From: G047528255 sp047528255
GTDB lineage: Bacteria; Bacteroidota; Bacteroidia; Flavobacteriales; Blattabacteriaceae
Assembly (NCBI GenBank): GCA_047528255.1
Contig: CP180024.1
Location: 1,426,001-1,490,000 of the forward strand
DNA length: 64,000 nucleotides
Direction of reading: 5' to 3'
The position numbers and the translations under genes are program-made. This document shows positions 39,685 through 50,563 of this stretch, one piece after another (position 1 is the first letter of the stretch; each line of letters opens with the position of its first letter). The notes under the pieces are model-generated. The model saw only the letters and a program-made list of their open reading frames with translations. It was not told the origin of the DNA and did no database searches.

Positions 39685-40548
39685 ATGCCGAGTTTGAAGG
39701 AAATAAGGGGAAGAATCCATTCGGTGAGTTCCATCATGCAGATCACTGGAGCCATGAAGATGGTCTCCGCCGCCAAATTGAAAAGAGCCCAAAATGCCGT
39801 TGTGCGTGTGCGTCCGTACGCCGATAAGATCAAACAGTTGCTCAGGAGACTTTGCTTAGTGGTTGGAGAAGATGAGTTACAGCAATACACCGTAGCCCCT
39901 TCAAGCGATAAAATCCTACTGATTGTTATCACTTCTAATCGCGGGCTTTGCGGGGCGTTTAACGCTTCGATAGTTCGAGAGATTTTTCGCCTAGAGAGCG
40001 AAGTCTATCCGCAGAAAGAAATTTTTCTTTTGACTATTGGAAAAAAGGGTAAAGCTCTTTTGGTTAAAAAATATCCCCTCTATATGGATAGAAGTGATCT
40101 TTTTGAGGATTTACGTTTTGAAAATATTTCGGATTTGAAAGACGATTTGATCAAAGAATGTTTGAGAGGTGCTTTCAGTACGGTGCAATTAGTCTACAAT
40201 CGCTTTAAAAATGTAGGTCTTCAAGAAGTAACTACAGAGCAGTTTTTTCCTATCATAGAGGAGGAAAATAAAAGGTCGGAAGACGTTCAGGATTGTATTT
40301 TCGAGCCTTCCAAAGAAATCTTTTTCGATCATCTTGTCCCAAAAGCCTTTAAGGTGCAGCTTTTTAGAGCTTTGTTAGAGTCTTGCGCTTCTGAACATAG
40401 CGCGCGTATGACAGCCATGCATAAGGCCACGGAGAACGCTTCAGATCTGAGGAGTGATTTAATGCTCACTTATAACAAGGCGAGGCAGGCCTCTATTACT
40501 AAAGAAATCCTGGAGATTTTAAGCGGGGCCGAGGCCCTGAACGGATAA
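39685..40548 (+). CDS. atpG: F-type ATP synthase subunit gamma
   Basis: 287 residues. N-terminal MPSLKEIRGRIHSVSSIMQITGAMKMVSAAKL and C-terminal SEHSARMTAMHKATENASD helices form the rotor coiled coil, with the TSNRGLCGAFN Rossmann core between. Last gene of the cluster. Confidence 0.97.
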   Translation: MPSLKEIRGRIHSVSSIMQITGAMKMVSAAKLKRAQNAVVRVRPYADKIKQLLRRLCLVVGEDELQQYTVAPSSDKILLIVITSNRGLCGAFNASIVREIFRLESEVYPQKEIFLLTIGKKGKALLVKKYPLYMDRSDLFEDLRFENISDLKDDLIKECLRGAFSTVQLVYNRFKNVGLQEVTTEQFFPIIEEENKRSEDVQDCIFEPSKEIFFDHLVPKAFKVQLFRALLESCASEHSARMTAMHKATENASDLRSDLMLTYNKARQASITKEILEILSGAEALNG

Positions 40549-40604
40549 TCTCTTCCGATACTATATTTTTAGATTGTTTAGATAGATCTGAATTTGAATA
40601 AATC

Positions 40605-40633
40605 CCTCCCTCATTTTAGCTGGAGGCTTTTGT
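40605..40633 (+). terminator. Possible terminator after atpG
   Basis: CCTCC ... GGAGG arms separated by 12 bases, followed by CTTTTGTT, 57 bases after the atpG stop. Confidence 0.35.
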
Positions 40634-40672
40634 TACGTTAACGGCATACGGATAAAGAGGTGAAAACGTTGC

Positions 40673-40995
40673 GAGATCATTTTGTTAAAGTGGATTACGT
40701 TTATTCAGTCTCCTAGATGGGTTTCGTTGGAGAAGATGGAAATTTATCCTTTTGTATCGTATTGGAAATATATTGATTATAAATTAATTAATAATATCTA
40801 CTATTACGAATAGTAGATAATTATACCAGGGGAACGATACAAATTATGTCCTATATCCTACATAATATGTTGGGCATTCAAACGAGCTAATCCTTTGTAA
40901 CGAGCTTTTCCTCATCCAAACTAACGCTTTATACTGCTAAAAGTGCGTTTTACTACCTATCGATTTTAGTCACTAATTGTGTTGAATAATACAGC
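40673..40995 (-). mobile_element. IS5-like element copy 19 (right part)
   Basis: Minus-strand right end of 323 bases, cut near ACAGC where copy 20 begins. It is preceded by GAAAACGTTGC (40662-40672), which looks like the first 11 bases of a plus-strand IS end. Confidence 0.85.
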
Positions 40996-41892
40996 GATAA
41001 TGTTGCATGAGAAAATACTGTTAAAATATTTATAAATCAATATATTGTTTTGTATTTCTGGAGTAAAAAATATAAAAAAAAGATTCGGATCTATACTCAG
41101 AAGTACCACGCAAATAAGTTTTAGGGACTATATATGGAACGTTCTACCAGAGGAGTGAGTTCTTAAAAGGTTAAACACATTAATACACTGGGAAGGGATG
41201 GAGAAAGAAATAAGAAAAATATATCAAAAAGGTCAAGGAATAAAAGGTAACCTGCTTATAGTGGAATATTTTTATTTAAGATAATGTTTTTGAGTGACTG
41301 CTATGATCTCAGTGATGTAGGAACGGAAGAATTGATGAAATAATTCTTGAGCTGCACGCGATTTTGTTTTTTTCGGTTGGAAGATAAGATCCCAGATTAT
41401 ATGATTTTATGCATATTTCGCAATGAAATAGTAGCCAAAAAGGAATATGAGCGCTTACTGAAAAAGATCAATAAGAAATTAGAAAAGCATCGGGCTATAG
41501 TAAAATAGGAGTGATAGTAGATGCTAGTATTACAATGACCCCCATTCCCCCAAGGATCTCCTACCTCCGTAGTGGAGGATCGGAAGAAGAGGGCAAAAGC
41601 AAATCAGTCAAAGAAAAGAAAGGGTAAAAAAAGAGACTCAATCAGGAGTAGAACTCAAGGAAAATGGCCCAAGAAATCAGAGAAAATCTACTACGGATAC
41701 AAGAAGCACATAGGGGGGATAAAAAATGGAATGATACTAGAAAATCATAGCGTAGCCGACAATGAGCATGATAGTAGAGGGGTAAAGCCATTAATAAGCA
41801 AACTAGGATATAAGTCAATAGAAGTATATGCAGACAAAGGTTACCCAGTACCAACCAACGTGTCTTACTTTCATAGTCGAGGCTCAAAGACC
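40996..41892 (+). mobile_element. IS5-like element copy 20 (first ~900 bases)
   Basis: Left end (GATAATGTTGC) to the SRG(S)K region of the transposase, cut at AAAGACC where copy 21 begins. The C-terminal open stretch at 41572-41892 keeps VYADKGYPVPTNVSYF (second Asp). Confidence 0.9.
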
Positions 41893-43174
41893 GAGACCAT
41901 TGTGTTAATGGTGGATTATATTTATTCATCCATCCTGGATAGGCTTCGTTAGAGACGATGTAGATTTAATCTTTCACATTGTGTTCGAAATACTATTGAT
42001 TATAAATTAATTAATTATATCTGTTTTTATGGATAACGCATAATAATGTCAAGGGAACGATACAAACTATGAGCTATAGTATCCATAAGATGCTGGGCAT
42101 GCACACGAGATAGATCCTTTATAACGAGCCTTTCTTGATCTAAACCAATGCTTTTTATTGCCAAATAATACGTTCTACTACCCATCGGGTTTTACTCATT
42201 AATTATATATGAATAATATAGCTATCCCTACTTAAGGGACGGTTCCTATAGACTTTATTCTGTATAAGGTCTTTGATGTTTCGACTATGAAAGTAAGACA
42301 CGTTGGCTGGAACTTGGTAACCTTTATCTGCATATACTTCTCTGGGGGTTTATATCCTAGTTTGCTTATTAATGGTTTTAGCCCTTTACTATCATGTTCA
42401 TTGGTTGCTACGCTATGTATAGCTAGTATTATATCCATTTTTATTCTCCCTTATCTGCTTCTTGTGTATCCGTACTAGGGTTTACCTGATTTTTTGAGCC
42501 ATTTTCCTTGAGTGTCTACTCCTGATTGATTTTCTTTTTTTACCCTTTCTTTTTTTGACTGATTTGCTTTTTCTCCTCTTCCTTCCGATCCTCCGCTAAA
42601 TAGGTATAGAGCCCCTTGGGAGCAAAGGGACTCACTGTAGTACTGGCATCTACTATCACTCCTGTTTTAACTATTGCCTGATGCTTTTTTAATTCCTTAT
42701 TGATCTTTTTTCAGTAAGAACTCATATTCCTTTTGGCTACTATTTTATTGCGAAATCTGCGTAGAGTCGTATGATATGGGATCTGATCTTCCGATCGAAA
42801 ACCACAAAAGCACATGTAGCTCAAGGATTTTTTCATCAATTCTTTCGTTCCTACATCACTGAAATTATACCAGTGACTCAAAAGCATTATCTTTAAATAA
42901 AGATATTTCACTGTAAGTAGCTTGGACTTTATTCCCTGGCTTTTTAATATATTTTTCTTATTTCTTTTTCCATCCTTTCCCAGTTGATTAAGGTTTTTAA
43001 TCTTTTGAAAAACTCACTCCTTCTGGTAGAACGTTCCAGATATAGTTCACTAAAGCTTATTTGTGAGGTGCTTTTGAGCATAGATCCGAATTTTTTATTT
43101 TATACTTGATAATATACGAAACAATATATTTGGTTTACAAATATTTTAGCCTCTTTCTTCCATGTAATGTTCTC
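41893..43174 (-). mobile_element. IS5-like element copy 21 (both ends present)
   Basis: Full-length minus-strand copy of 1,282 bases. Transposase in multiple frames. Flanks AGACC and AAAGA do not match. Confidence 0.92.
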
Positions 43175-43431
43175 AAAGATTTGGTTTGGATCAGGAGGTT
43201 TGTTACAAAGGTTTAGTTCTTGTTCATGCACAGTTTTTTATGTAGGCTATGGCGCATAATTTGTATAGTCCTCCTGGGATAATTATGAACTGTTTATAAA
43301 ACATAGATGTGATTAATTATATTGTAATAAATATTATATCGAATACGATGTGAAAGACTAAATACGACCGTATCCAACAAAACCTATATAGGAGTCTGAA
43401 TAAAGGTGATTTACTTTAAAAGAATGGTTTC
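43175..43431 (+). mobile_element. IS5-like element copy 22 (3' fragment)
   Basis: Starts within the FGSIKRWFG codons (TTGGTTTGGATCAGG) and runs to the right end GAATGGTTTC. Confidence 0.88.
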
Positions 43432-43468
43432 AATGCTTGATCTTTCGTGTACATTTTCGAATGTAGAG

Positions 43469-44209
43469 TCATTTCCTCGGTTGATTTTTACAAGCTCTTT
43501 CGATCCGTTTCAAATAGGCCTGAACCGTATTTTCCAAACCTAGATAGAGAGCTTCGGCTATCAACGCGTGACCGATAGATATTTCAGCGATTTCGGGGAT
43601 ACGTTCGATCAAATAGGAAATATTGTCCAAACTGAGATCGTGACCGGCATTCAACACTAAACCAGACTTCAAGGCCTCCTCAGCCGTACGAATATAGACG
43701 AGGGCAGCTTCGGGATCCTTTCGAGAGTAAGCTTGAGCAAAAACCTCAGTGTGGAGTTCTATGCGGTCTGCTCCTGCTTGAGCTGCAGCCGGAACAAATT
43801 TCGGATCAGGATCCAGAAATATCGAGGTTCGAATGCCATGACACTTAAATTCACCGATGACTTCAGTCAAAAAATCTCGGTGCGCAATCGTATCCCAACC
43901 GGAATTTGACGTAAGGACATCCTCCTCATCAGGTACTAAAGTCACCTGATCAGGTTGAACTTCCAAAACCATTTGAATGAATTTTTTCGTCGGCCTACCC
44001 TCGATGTTGAATTCCGTAGTGACAACGGGTTTGAGATCATAAACATCTTGATACCTGATGTGTCGTTCGTCAGGACGAGGATGCACCGTAATGCCCTGTG
44101 CCCCGAATCTTTGAATATCAATGGCCGATTGAACCACATCGGGAACATTTCCCCCGCGAGCGTTGCGTAAAGTGGCGATTTTGTTGATGTTTATACTGAG
44201 TCGAGTCAT
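43469..44209 (-). CDS. pdxJ: Pyridoxine 5'-phosphate synthase
   Basis: Last step of the DXP-dependent vitamin B6 pathway: condenses 1-deoxyxylulose 5-phosphate with 3-amino-2-oxopropyl phosphate. The ATG at 44209 (MTRLSININKIATLRNARGG) matches the family start, giving 246 residues; the frame is open 17 codons further upstream but that part is not conserved. Motifs: TVHPRPDERHIRY, DRIELHTEVFA, LNAGHDLSLDN and EISIGHALIAEAL. In many relatives pdxJ precedes exbB; here it is isolated between IS copy 22 and an MscS-like remnant. Confidence 0.96.
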   Translation of the reverse strand: MTRLSININKIATLRNARGGNVPDVVQSAIDIQRFGAQGITVHPRPDERHIRYQDVYDLKPVVTTEFNIEGRPTKKFIQMVLEVQPDQVTLVPDEEDVLTSNSGWDTIAHRDFLTEVIGEFKCHGIRTSIFLDPDPKFVPAAAQAGADRIELHTEVFAQAYSRKDPEAALVYIRTAEEALKSGLVLNAGHDLSLDNISYLIERIPEIAEISIGHALIAEALYLGLENTVQAYLKRIERACKNQPRK

Positions 44210-44240
44210 ACTTTCATTTTTGAGGGCTGCTGACAATGGT

Positions 44241-44375
44241 TTACACAACATCCAAATCAAATTTTTTGGCCTCCGTCAGTAGATGGTCGAAAATATCTGC
44301 ATGAATACGTTCATAATCCAACCATTAAGAAGTGGGATGAAAGTAATAAATCTGTAAAGGTAATCTATAAGGATT
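44241..44375 (-). pseudogene. MscS-type mechanosensitive channel, C-terminal remnant
   Basis: Minus-strand reading gives INPYRLPLQIYYFHPTS, a stop, then WLDYERIHADIFDHLLTEAKKFDLDVV ending in TAA at 44241. The pattern LPLQIYFF...EW.EYERI.ADIFDHLL is typical of the C-terminal cytoplasmic domain of Bacteroidota MscS-family channels. The rest is missing where IS copy 23 begins. Short, so the family call is tentative. Confidence 0.5.
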
Positions 44376-44396
44376 AATCTTTAAATAACGATCTTA

Positions 44397-44621
44397 TATC
44401 ACTGTATTAAAGCGAATTACGTTTATTCAAACTTCTAGATAGGGTTCGTTGTAGAAAATGGATATTTAGTCTTTCATATCGTATTCGAAATACTATTGAT
44501 TTTAAATTAAATTAATAACATTTATTTTTACGAAAAGCTCATAATGATTCCAGGCGCACGATATAAATTATGAGTCATAATTCTTCCATAAGATGCTGGT
44601 AATGATACGATATAATCTTTT
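44397..44621 (-). mobile_element. IS5-like element copy 23 (right-end fragment)
   Basis: Diverged minus-strand right end. About 25 bases just before it (44375-44397, TTTAAATAACGATC) also resemble internal IS sequence, so the boundary is blurred by an older junction. Confidence 0.75.
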
Positions 44622-45899
44622 GAAAACNTNACANGAANGGGGAGGGNGGGNNGGGGGGGCGGNNCAAAATATTTGTAAATCAATATATTGTTTTGTATAT
44701 TTGGAGTGTAAAGTAAGAAAAGATTTGGTTTTATGATCACAAGCTCCTCTAAACTAAGCTTTAGTTATCTATATATGGAATGTTCTATCAGAAGGAGTGA
44801 GTTTTTCAAAAGGTTAAATACCAATGATCCACTTTGAAGGGATGGAGAAAGAAATAAGAAAAATATATCAAAAAGACCAGGGAATAAAAGGCTAGCCTGC
44901 TTACAGTGGAATATCGTTATTTAAGATGATGCTTTTGAGTCACTGGTATGATCTCAGTGATGTAGGAATGGAGGAATTCGTAAAAGGTCCATAGGTTGCA
45001 TGCGTTTTTGTGGTTTTCGATTGGAAGATCAGCCCGAGATCATATGAGTCTATGCAGATTTCGTAATGAAATAGTAGCCAAAAAGGCATATGAGAGCTTA
45101 TTGAAAAAGATAATAAGGAATTAGAAAAGCATTAAGCTTTAGTTAAAATAGGAATGATAGTGGATTTTAGTATTAGAGTAGGGCCTTTTCTTCCAAGGTG
45201 TTTTCTATTCACGTGGTGGAGGATCGGAAGGAAGAGGAATAAAAGCAAATCAGTCAAAGAAAAGCAAGAGTAAAAAAAGAGACTCAATCAGGAGTAGACA
45301 CTCAAGGAAAATGACTCAAAAAATCAGGTAAACTTTACTACGGATACAAGAAGTACATAGGGGGGGTAAATGATACTAGCTGTACATAGAGTAGCAACCA
45401 GTGAGCACGATACTAAAGGGTTAAACTCATTAATAAGCAAACTAGGATATAACCACAGAGAAGTCTATTGCAGCCCAAGGTTACCAAGTGCTAGCCAACA
45501 GTCTTATTTTCATAGTAGAGAAATCAATGCCCCTATACAGAAAAAGCTTATAGAAACTGCCCTTAAGTAGTATAGCTATATTATTCAAAATAATTAGTGA
45601 GTAAACCCGATGGGTAGTAGAGCGTATTTTTGGCAGTATAAAGCGTTTTCCTGGATCAGGAGAGGCTCGTTACATAAGGTTTAGTTCGTGTGCATGCCCA
45701 GTATCTTATGGCGGATATGACACATAATTTGTATCGTATACCTGAGGTAATTATGCGGTATTCATAAAAATAATCACGATTAATTATCTTTTTAATAAAC
45801 AGTATTTCGAATACGATGTAAAAAACTAAATCTACATATCATTCAACGAAGCCATCTATAGAGATTAATAAACGTGATCCATTTTAGCACAATCATCTT
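44622..45899 (+). mobile_element. IS5-like element copy 24 (both ends present)
   Basis: Full-length plus-strand copy whose first 45 bases contain N's and an artificial-looking G-rich run (44628-44664). Transposase decayed. The right end is diverged (CAATCATCTT) and lies only 20 bases before tpiA. Confidence 0.88.
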
Positions 45900-45919
45900 G
45901 AAGCAATAAATCAGTACTC

Positions 45920-46675
45920 ATGAGAAAAAAGATCATAGTGGGAAACTGGAAAATGCACCACACGCTCGAAGAAACTCAATCTTTCATCCAAGATTTTCTG
46001 AAGATCTACACCACACATCAATCCCAATCGGAAATCATCATTGCTCCGGCGTATCCATTTTTGCACATTGCGCTACAAATGTGTAAAAATAGTCCTTTGC
46101 ACATCGCGGCACAAAATATGCACGAGGCCGATCAAGGTGCGTATACCGGAGAGGTATCCGCAGCAATGCTACGATCGATAGGCGTACGAAAAGTTATCTT
46201 GGGACATAGCGAACGTCGTAAATATTTCTTTGAAATTGATGAGATCTTGGCCCGAAAAGTAACCCAAGCCTTGAAACACGAGTTGGAAATTATTTTTTGC
46301 ATTGGAGAGACTTTGACCCAAAGAAACCGAGAGCAACATTTTGACACGATAAAAACACAGCTTGAAAAAAAAATCCTTTCTCTCTCTCCACAAGAGCTCC
46401 AATCAGTAATCATCGCCTATGAACCTATATGGGCCATCGGAACAGAGCAAACCGCAACACCCGATCAAACCCAGGAAATGCACGCTTACATTCGTCAAAT
46501 CTTTTCAGACAAATACGGAAAAGACATAGCCTCCGAGCTTCGGATTTTATACGGGGGAAGCGTAAAACCAACTAATTCTCAAATGATTTTTTATCAAAAA
46601 GACATCGATGGAGGACTCATCGGAGGGGCTTCTTTGAAGCCCGACGACTTCATCGAAATCATCCGGTCTTGCTGA
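45920..46675 (+). CDS. tpiA: Triosephosphate isomerase
   Basis: Interconverts dihydroxyacetone phosphate and glyceraldehyde 3-phosphate in glycolysis. 251 residues, standard length. Catalytic residues: Lys11 in GNWKMH, His96 in GHSERR and Glu168 in AYEPIWAIGT; phosphate loops GTEQTAT and YGGSVKP. The start is 20 bases from the right end of IS copy 24, so its promoter must lie in or beyond the IS. In related genomes it usually follows DUF1599-doxX on the same strand; here those genes are 3.4 kb away and inverted relative to it. Confidence 0.98.
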   Translation: MRKKIIVGNWKMHHTLEETQSFIQDFLKIYTTHQSQSEIIIAPAYPFLHIALQMCKNSPLHIAAQNMHEADQGAYTGEVSAAMLRSIGVRKVILGHSERRKYFFEIDEILARKVTQALKHELEIIFCIGETLTQRNREQHFDTIKTQLEKKILSLSPQELQSVIIAYEPIWAIGTEQTATPDQTQEMHAYIRQIFSDKYGKDIASELRILYGGSVKPTNSQMIFYQKDIDGGLIGGASLKPDDFIEIIRSC

Positions 46676-46714
46676 TACATTTCGGAACCGACTTTACTCT
46701 CTTTTTTACGTTTC

Positions 46715-47973
46715 GAGAATATTGCATGAGAGAAGGAGGTAAACTGTTTGTAAATAAATATATTATTTCGTCTATTTGGAGTAGAAAAAAAATAACCTCT
46801 ATGCTCAGAAGCGCTGCACAAATAAGCTTTAGTGAGCTATATATAGACAGTTCTACCAGAAGGAGTGATTTTTTCAAAAAGTTAAAAACCTTGATGCACA
46901 GGGAAGGGATGGAGAAAGAAATAAGAAAATATATCAAAAAGCCAGGGAATAAAAGACCAACCTGCTTACAGTGGGATATCGTTATTCAAGATGATGCTTT
47001 TGACTCACTGGTATGATCTCAGTCATGTAGGAACGGAAGAATTGGTGAAAAAAAATTGAGTTGCATGATTTTTTGTGGTTTTTGATTGGAAGATCAGATA
47101 CCAGATTATACTACTCTATGCAGAGTTCGCAATAAAATAGTAGTCAAAAATGTATATGAGCGCTTACTGAAAAAGATCAATAAGGAATTAGAAAAGCATC
47201 AGGCGATAGTTAAAAAAGGAGTGATAGTAGATTCCAGTATTATAGTGAGGACCTTTGCTTCCAAGCGAAATCCTACCACGTAGTGGAGAATCGGAAGGAG
47301 GCGGGGAAAAAGCAAATCATTCAAAGAAAAGAAAGGGTAAAAAAAGAGACTCAATCATGAGTAAAAACTCAAGGAAAATGGCTCAAAAAATAAAGTGAAC
47401 TCTACTACAGATACAAGAAGCATATAGGGGGGGATAAAAATGGAATGAGACTATCAGTACATAGCATAGCTGCCAATGAGCATGATAGTAGAAGACTAAA
47501 GCTATTAATAAGCAAACTAGGATATAAACTTAGAGAAGTATATGCAGATAAAGGTTATCAAGTGCCAGCCAACGTGTCTTACTTTCATAGTCGAGGCATC
47601 AAAGGCCGTATACAGAAGAAGGCCTATAGGAACCGTCCCTTAAGTAGGGTAGCAATATTATTTAATAAATTAGTCAGTAAAACCCGATGGGTAGTAGAAC
47701 GTACTTTTGGAAGTATAAAGCGTTGGTTTGGATCAGGAAAGGCTAGTTACAAAGGATTAGCTCATGTGCATGCCCAGCACCTTATGAAGGTTATAGCGCA
47801 CAATTTATATCGTGCCCCTAGCATTATTATTCGTTTTTCATAATATATATATAATAAATTTATTTTTAATCAATTTATTTCGAATACGATGTGAAAGACT
47901 AAATCTTCATCGTCTCCAACGAATCCTATCTAGGAGACTGAATAAAGGTAATCCATCTTAAAAAGATGGTCTC
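46715..47973 (+). mobile_element. IS5-like element copy 25 (both ends, near-intact target duplication)
   Basis: 1,259 bases between tpiA and dps. Flanks GTTTC (46710-46714) and GTTTT (47974-47978) agree in 4 of 5, so this is probably a simple insertion. Best-preserved transposase C-terminus in the window. Confidence 0.95.
46801..47843 (+). pseudogene. IS5-group DDE transposase of copy 25
   Basis: The most readable transposase. It starts MLRSAAQISFSELYIDSSTRRSDFF and shifts frame near 46950. The middle piece (47086-47283) holds the first Asp in VIVDSSI. The final 132-codon stretch (47445-47843) holds VYADKGYQVPANVSYF (second Asp) and WVVERTFGSIKRWFGSGK (Glu). Intact length would be about 345 residues. 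All other copies are worse. Confidence 0.88.
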
Positions 47974-48012
47974 GTTTTGTATAGTTTTTTTATAAATAAA
48001 AACTTCATTGAT

Positions 48013-48492
48013 ATGAAAAAGAACGCCATTGGGCTTGATTCCGGGAAGGCCGATGATTTAGCTCGTGATTTGAACGTCTTATTGTCTAATGCTCAAATTT
48101 ATTACCAAAACCTTAGAGGTGTTCACTGGAACATACTTGGCCAAAATTTTTTTGAGTTGCATGTCAAGTTTGAGGAGTTATATAGAGAAGCTCAAGAAAA
48201 TGTGGATTTGATTGCCGAGCGCATTCTTACTTTGGGGGAAACGCCTTTGCATACTTTCGAGGATTATATCAAGATCTCCGATGTAGTTGTGGGGAAGGAT
48301 GTTTCAAAGGATGAGGATTGTGTGAAGTTGATTGTGAATTCTCTTACTCATTTGCTTGAAATAGAACGTGCGTTGCTCGACAAGTCTGCTGAGGCCGGGG
48401 ATGAAGGGACTAATTCTATGATAAGCGATTTTATTGCTGCTCAGGAAAAGGTAGTATGGATGTTTGAGTCATGGTTGGGAAAAAAGGCTTGA
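48013..48492 (+). CDS. dps: Dps family DNA-binding ferritin-like protein
   Basis: Dodecameric iron-storing, DNA-protecting protein of starvation and oxidative stress. ATG at 48013 (MKKNAIGLDSGK) chosen; the frame is open 12 codons upstream but only via TTG. 159 residues. Ferroxidase ligands appear in RGVHWNILGQNFFELHVKFEELY and ENVDLIAERILTLG. The start is 39 bases from the end of IS copy 25, and the gene is followed by a symmetric terminator. Confidence 0.95.
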   Translation: MKKNAIGLDSGKADDLARDLNVLLSNAQIYYQNLRGVHWNILGQNFFELHVKFEELYREAQENVDLIAERILTLGETPLHTFEDYIKISDVVVGKDVSKDEDCVKLIVNSLTHLLEIERALLDKSAEAGDEGTNSMISDFIAAQEKVVWMFESWLGKKA

Positions 48493-48511
48493 GTTTTCGT
48501 AGCTGTTGCTG

Positions 48512-48548
48512 CAATAAAAAAGTGCCTTTTCAAGACCCTTTTTTATTG
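48512..48548. terminator. Bidirectional terminator after dps
   Basis: CAATAAAAAAG ... CTTTTTTATTG arms form an 11-bp stem with A- and T-runs on each side, 20 bases after the dps stop. Confidence 0.6.
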
Positions 48549-48571
48549 ATCGAGATAATATCGCACAAATC

Positions 48572-48743
48572 GAGACCATTGTGTTAAGGTGGATTACGTT
48601 TATTCAGTCTCCTAGATGGGCTTTGTTGGAGAGGATGTAGATTTATCTTTCATATCGTACTCGAAACCTATTTATTAATAACTAATTAATCATATCTATT
48701 TTTATGAATGTGTATAATGATCGCAGGGGAACGATATAACGTT
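48572..48743 (-). mobile_element. IS5-like element copy 26 (right-end fragment)
   Basis: 172 bases of minus-strand right end, cut near GATATAACGTT where copy 27 begins. Confidence 0.88.
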
Positions 48744-50005
48744 GAGAACGTTGCATGAGGGAATGGGGTGTAAATCAATATATTGTTTCGTATACTTGAA
48801 ATAAGAAATAAAAAAACATTCGGCACTATACTCAGAAGTACTGAACAAATAAGGTTTAGTGAACTATATATGGAATGTTCTATTAGAAGGAGTGAATTTT
48901 TCAAAAGTTAAATACCATTGATTCGCTGAGAAGGGATGGAGAAAGAAATAAGAGAAATATATCAAAAAGGACAGGGAATAAAAGTTTAATCTGACTACAG
49001 TGGAATATCGTTATTTAAGATGATGCCTTTTGAGTTACTGGTATGATTTCAGTGATCTAGGAACGGAAGAATTGGTGAAAAAAATTTAATTTTTCGTGCG
49101 TTTTTGTGGTTTTCTATTGGAAGATTAGATCCCAGATCATTCGACTCTATGTAGATTTTTACAATAAAATAGTAGCCAAAAAGGAAATATGAGTGCTTAC
49201 CGAAAAAGATCAATAAGGAATTAGAAAAGCATTAGGCTATAGTTAAAACAGAGTGATCGTAGATACCAGTATTACAGTGAGTCCCATTGCTACCAAGGGG
49301 CTTTCCAGCTATGTAGTGGAGGATTGGAAGGAAGAGGGGAAAAGCAAATCAGTCAAAGAAAAGAAAGGGCAAAAAAAAAATCAATCAGGAGTAGATACTC
49401 AAGGAAAATGGCTCAAGAAATCAGGTAAAATTTAGTACGGATACAAAAAGCAAATAGGGGGGGGATAAAAATGAAATGATATTAGTTGTACATAGCGTAG
49501 CAATGAGCATGATAGTAGAGGGCTAAAGCCATTAATAAGCAAACTAGGATATAAATCCAGAGGAAGTATATGCAGACAAAGGTTACCAAGTGCCAACTAA
49601 CGTGTCTTATTTTTATAGTCGAGGCATCAAATACCGTATATAGAAGAAAGCCTATAGCTACCGTTTCTTAAGTAGGATAGTTATATTATTCAACAAATTA
49701 GTGAGTAAAACCCGATGGGTAGTAGAATGTACTTATGGCAGTATAAAGCGTTAGTTTAGATCAGGAGCCTCCTTACAAAGGATTAGCTCGTGTGTATTCG
49801 CAGCATCTTATGGATGCTGCTATAGCGTATAATTTGTATCGTTCCCCTGGAGTTATTATTCGCTGTCCATAAAAATAGATATAATTAATTAATTTATAAT
49901 CAATAGTATTTTGAATATAATGTGAAAGATTAAATCTCCATTTTTTCTAACGATTTCCATCTAGGAGGTTGAATAATCGTAATTCATCATTAATACAATG
50001 GTCTC
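48744..50005 (+). mobile_element. IS5-like element copy 27 (both ends present)
   Basis: Full-length plus-strand copy. The G tract at 49457 is 8 long. Transposase decayed. Flanks ACGTT and GCTTT do not match. The 104 bases to its right (50006-50109) hold nothing recognisable. Confidence 0.93.
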
Positions 50006-50109
50006 GCTTTTTCCTAAAGCGTAGGGCCTGAAATTTACTATAGGCAGGTTTGTTATTTCTCTATAGGCTGTTGTCGAGGGGGATTGTAATAGGGTAACCT
50101 ATAAAATTA

Positions 50110-50563
50110 TTATTTGGATCCCTTTTTTGATGAGAATGGTTCGATGTATGCTCGGCCTACTATGAGAGGTAGTATAAACAAGAGCAACATATATTTTTTC
50201 CGAAAGATTTCCAAGGGGGTATGAGCAGAGCCTTTTCGAAACATCCGCAATCGGTTACTTTGTTGAAGTAGGCAGAATAAAAGGTTAGAAAACTGAAAAA
50301 AAATATCAGTGCGAACAGGTTGATGAGGTTGAATTTTTGGCGATGCCTAACCAAAGCATGAATCCGAGGAAGCATTCAAAGAGGGCTAAGAATAAGACCA
50401 ACGGAAAAGAAAGATTTATGAGAAAGGGGAGATTTAAGACGGAGGGCGAAAAGTATTCCTCAAATTTGTATGAAAAACTGATAGGGTCGATCAATTTGAG
50501 GCATCCCGATAAAATGAAAAGAAACCCAACAATGGTGCGTGAAAATATGGTGAAGAGTTTCAT
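50110..50563 (-). pseudogene. DoxX/MauE-family membrane protein, two frameshifts
   Basis: MKLFTIFSRTIVGFLFILSGCLKLIDPISF... is the N-terminus of the DoxX-type (BT_3928-like) membrane protein common next to tpiA in Bacteroidota. Near 50335 the frame changes and continues RQKFNLINLFALIFFFSFLTFYSAYFNKVTDCGCFEKAL...PWKSFGKNI. Near 50190 it changes again to MLLLFILPLIVGRAYIEPF and a stop at 50110. Two independent lesions; nonfunctional unless these are sequencing errors. Confidence 0.82.

Noticed and set aside
43450..43465. TACATTTTCGAATGTA hairpin after pdxJ as terminator
   Set aside because: Perfect small stem but AT-rich and not followed by a T-run on the minus strand.
46801..47843. Programmed frameshifting producing the transposase
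   Set aside because: Lesions lie at different places in different copies and include nonsense changes, which fits decay rather than a shared recoding signal.
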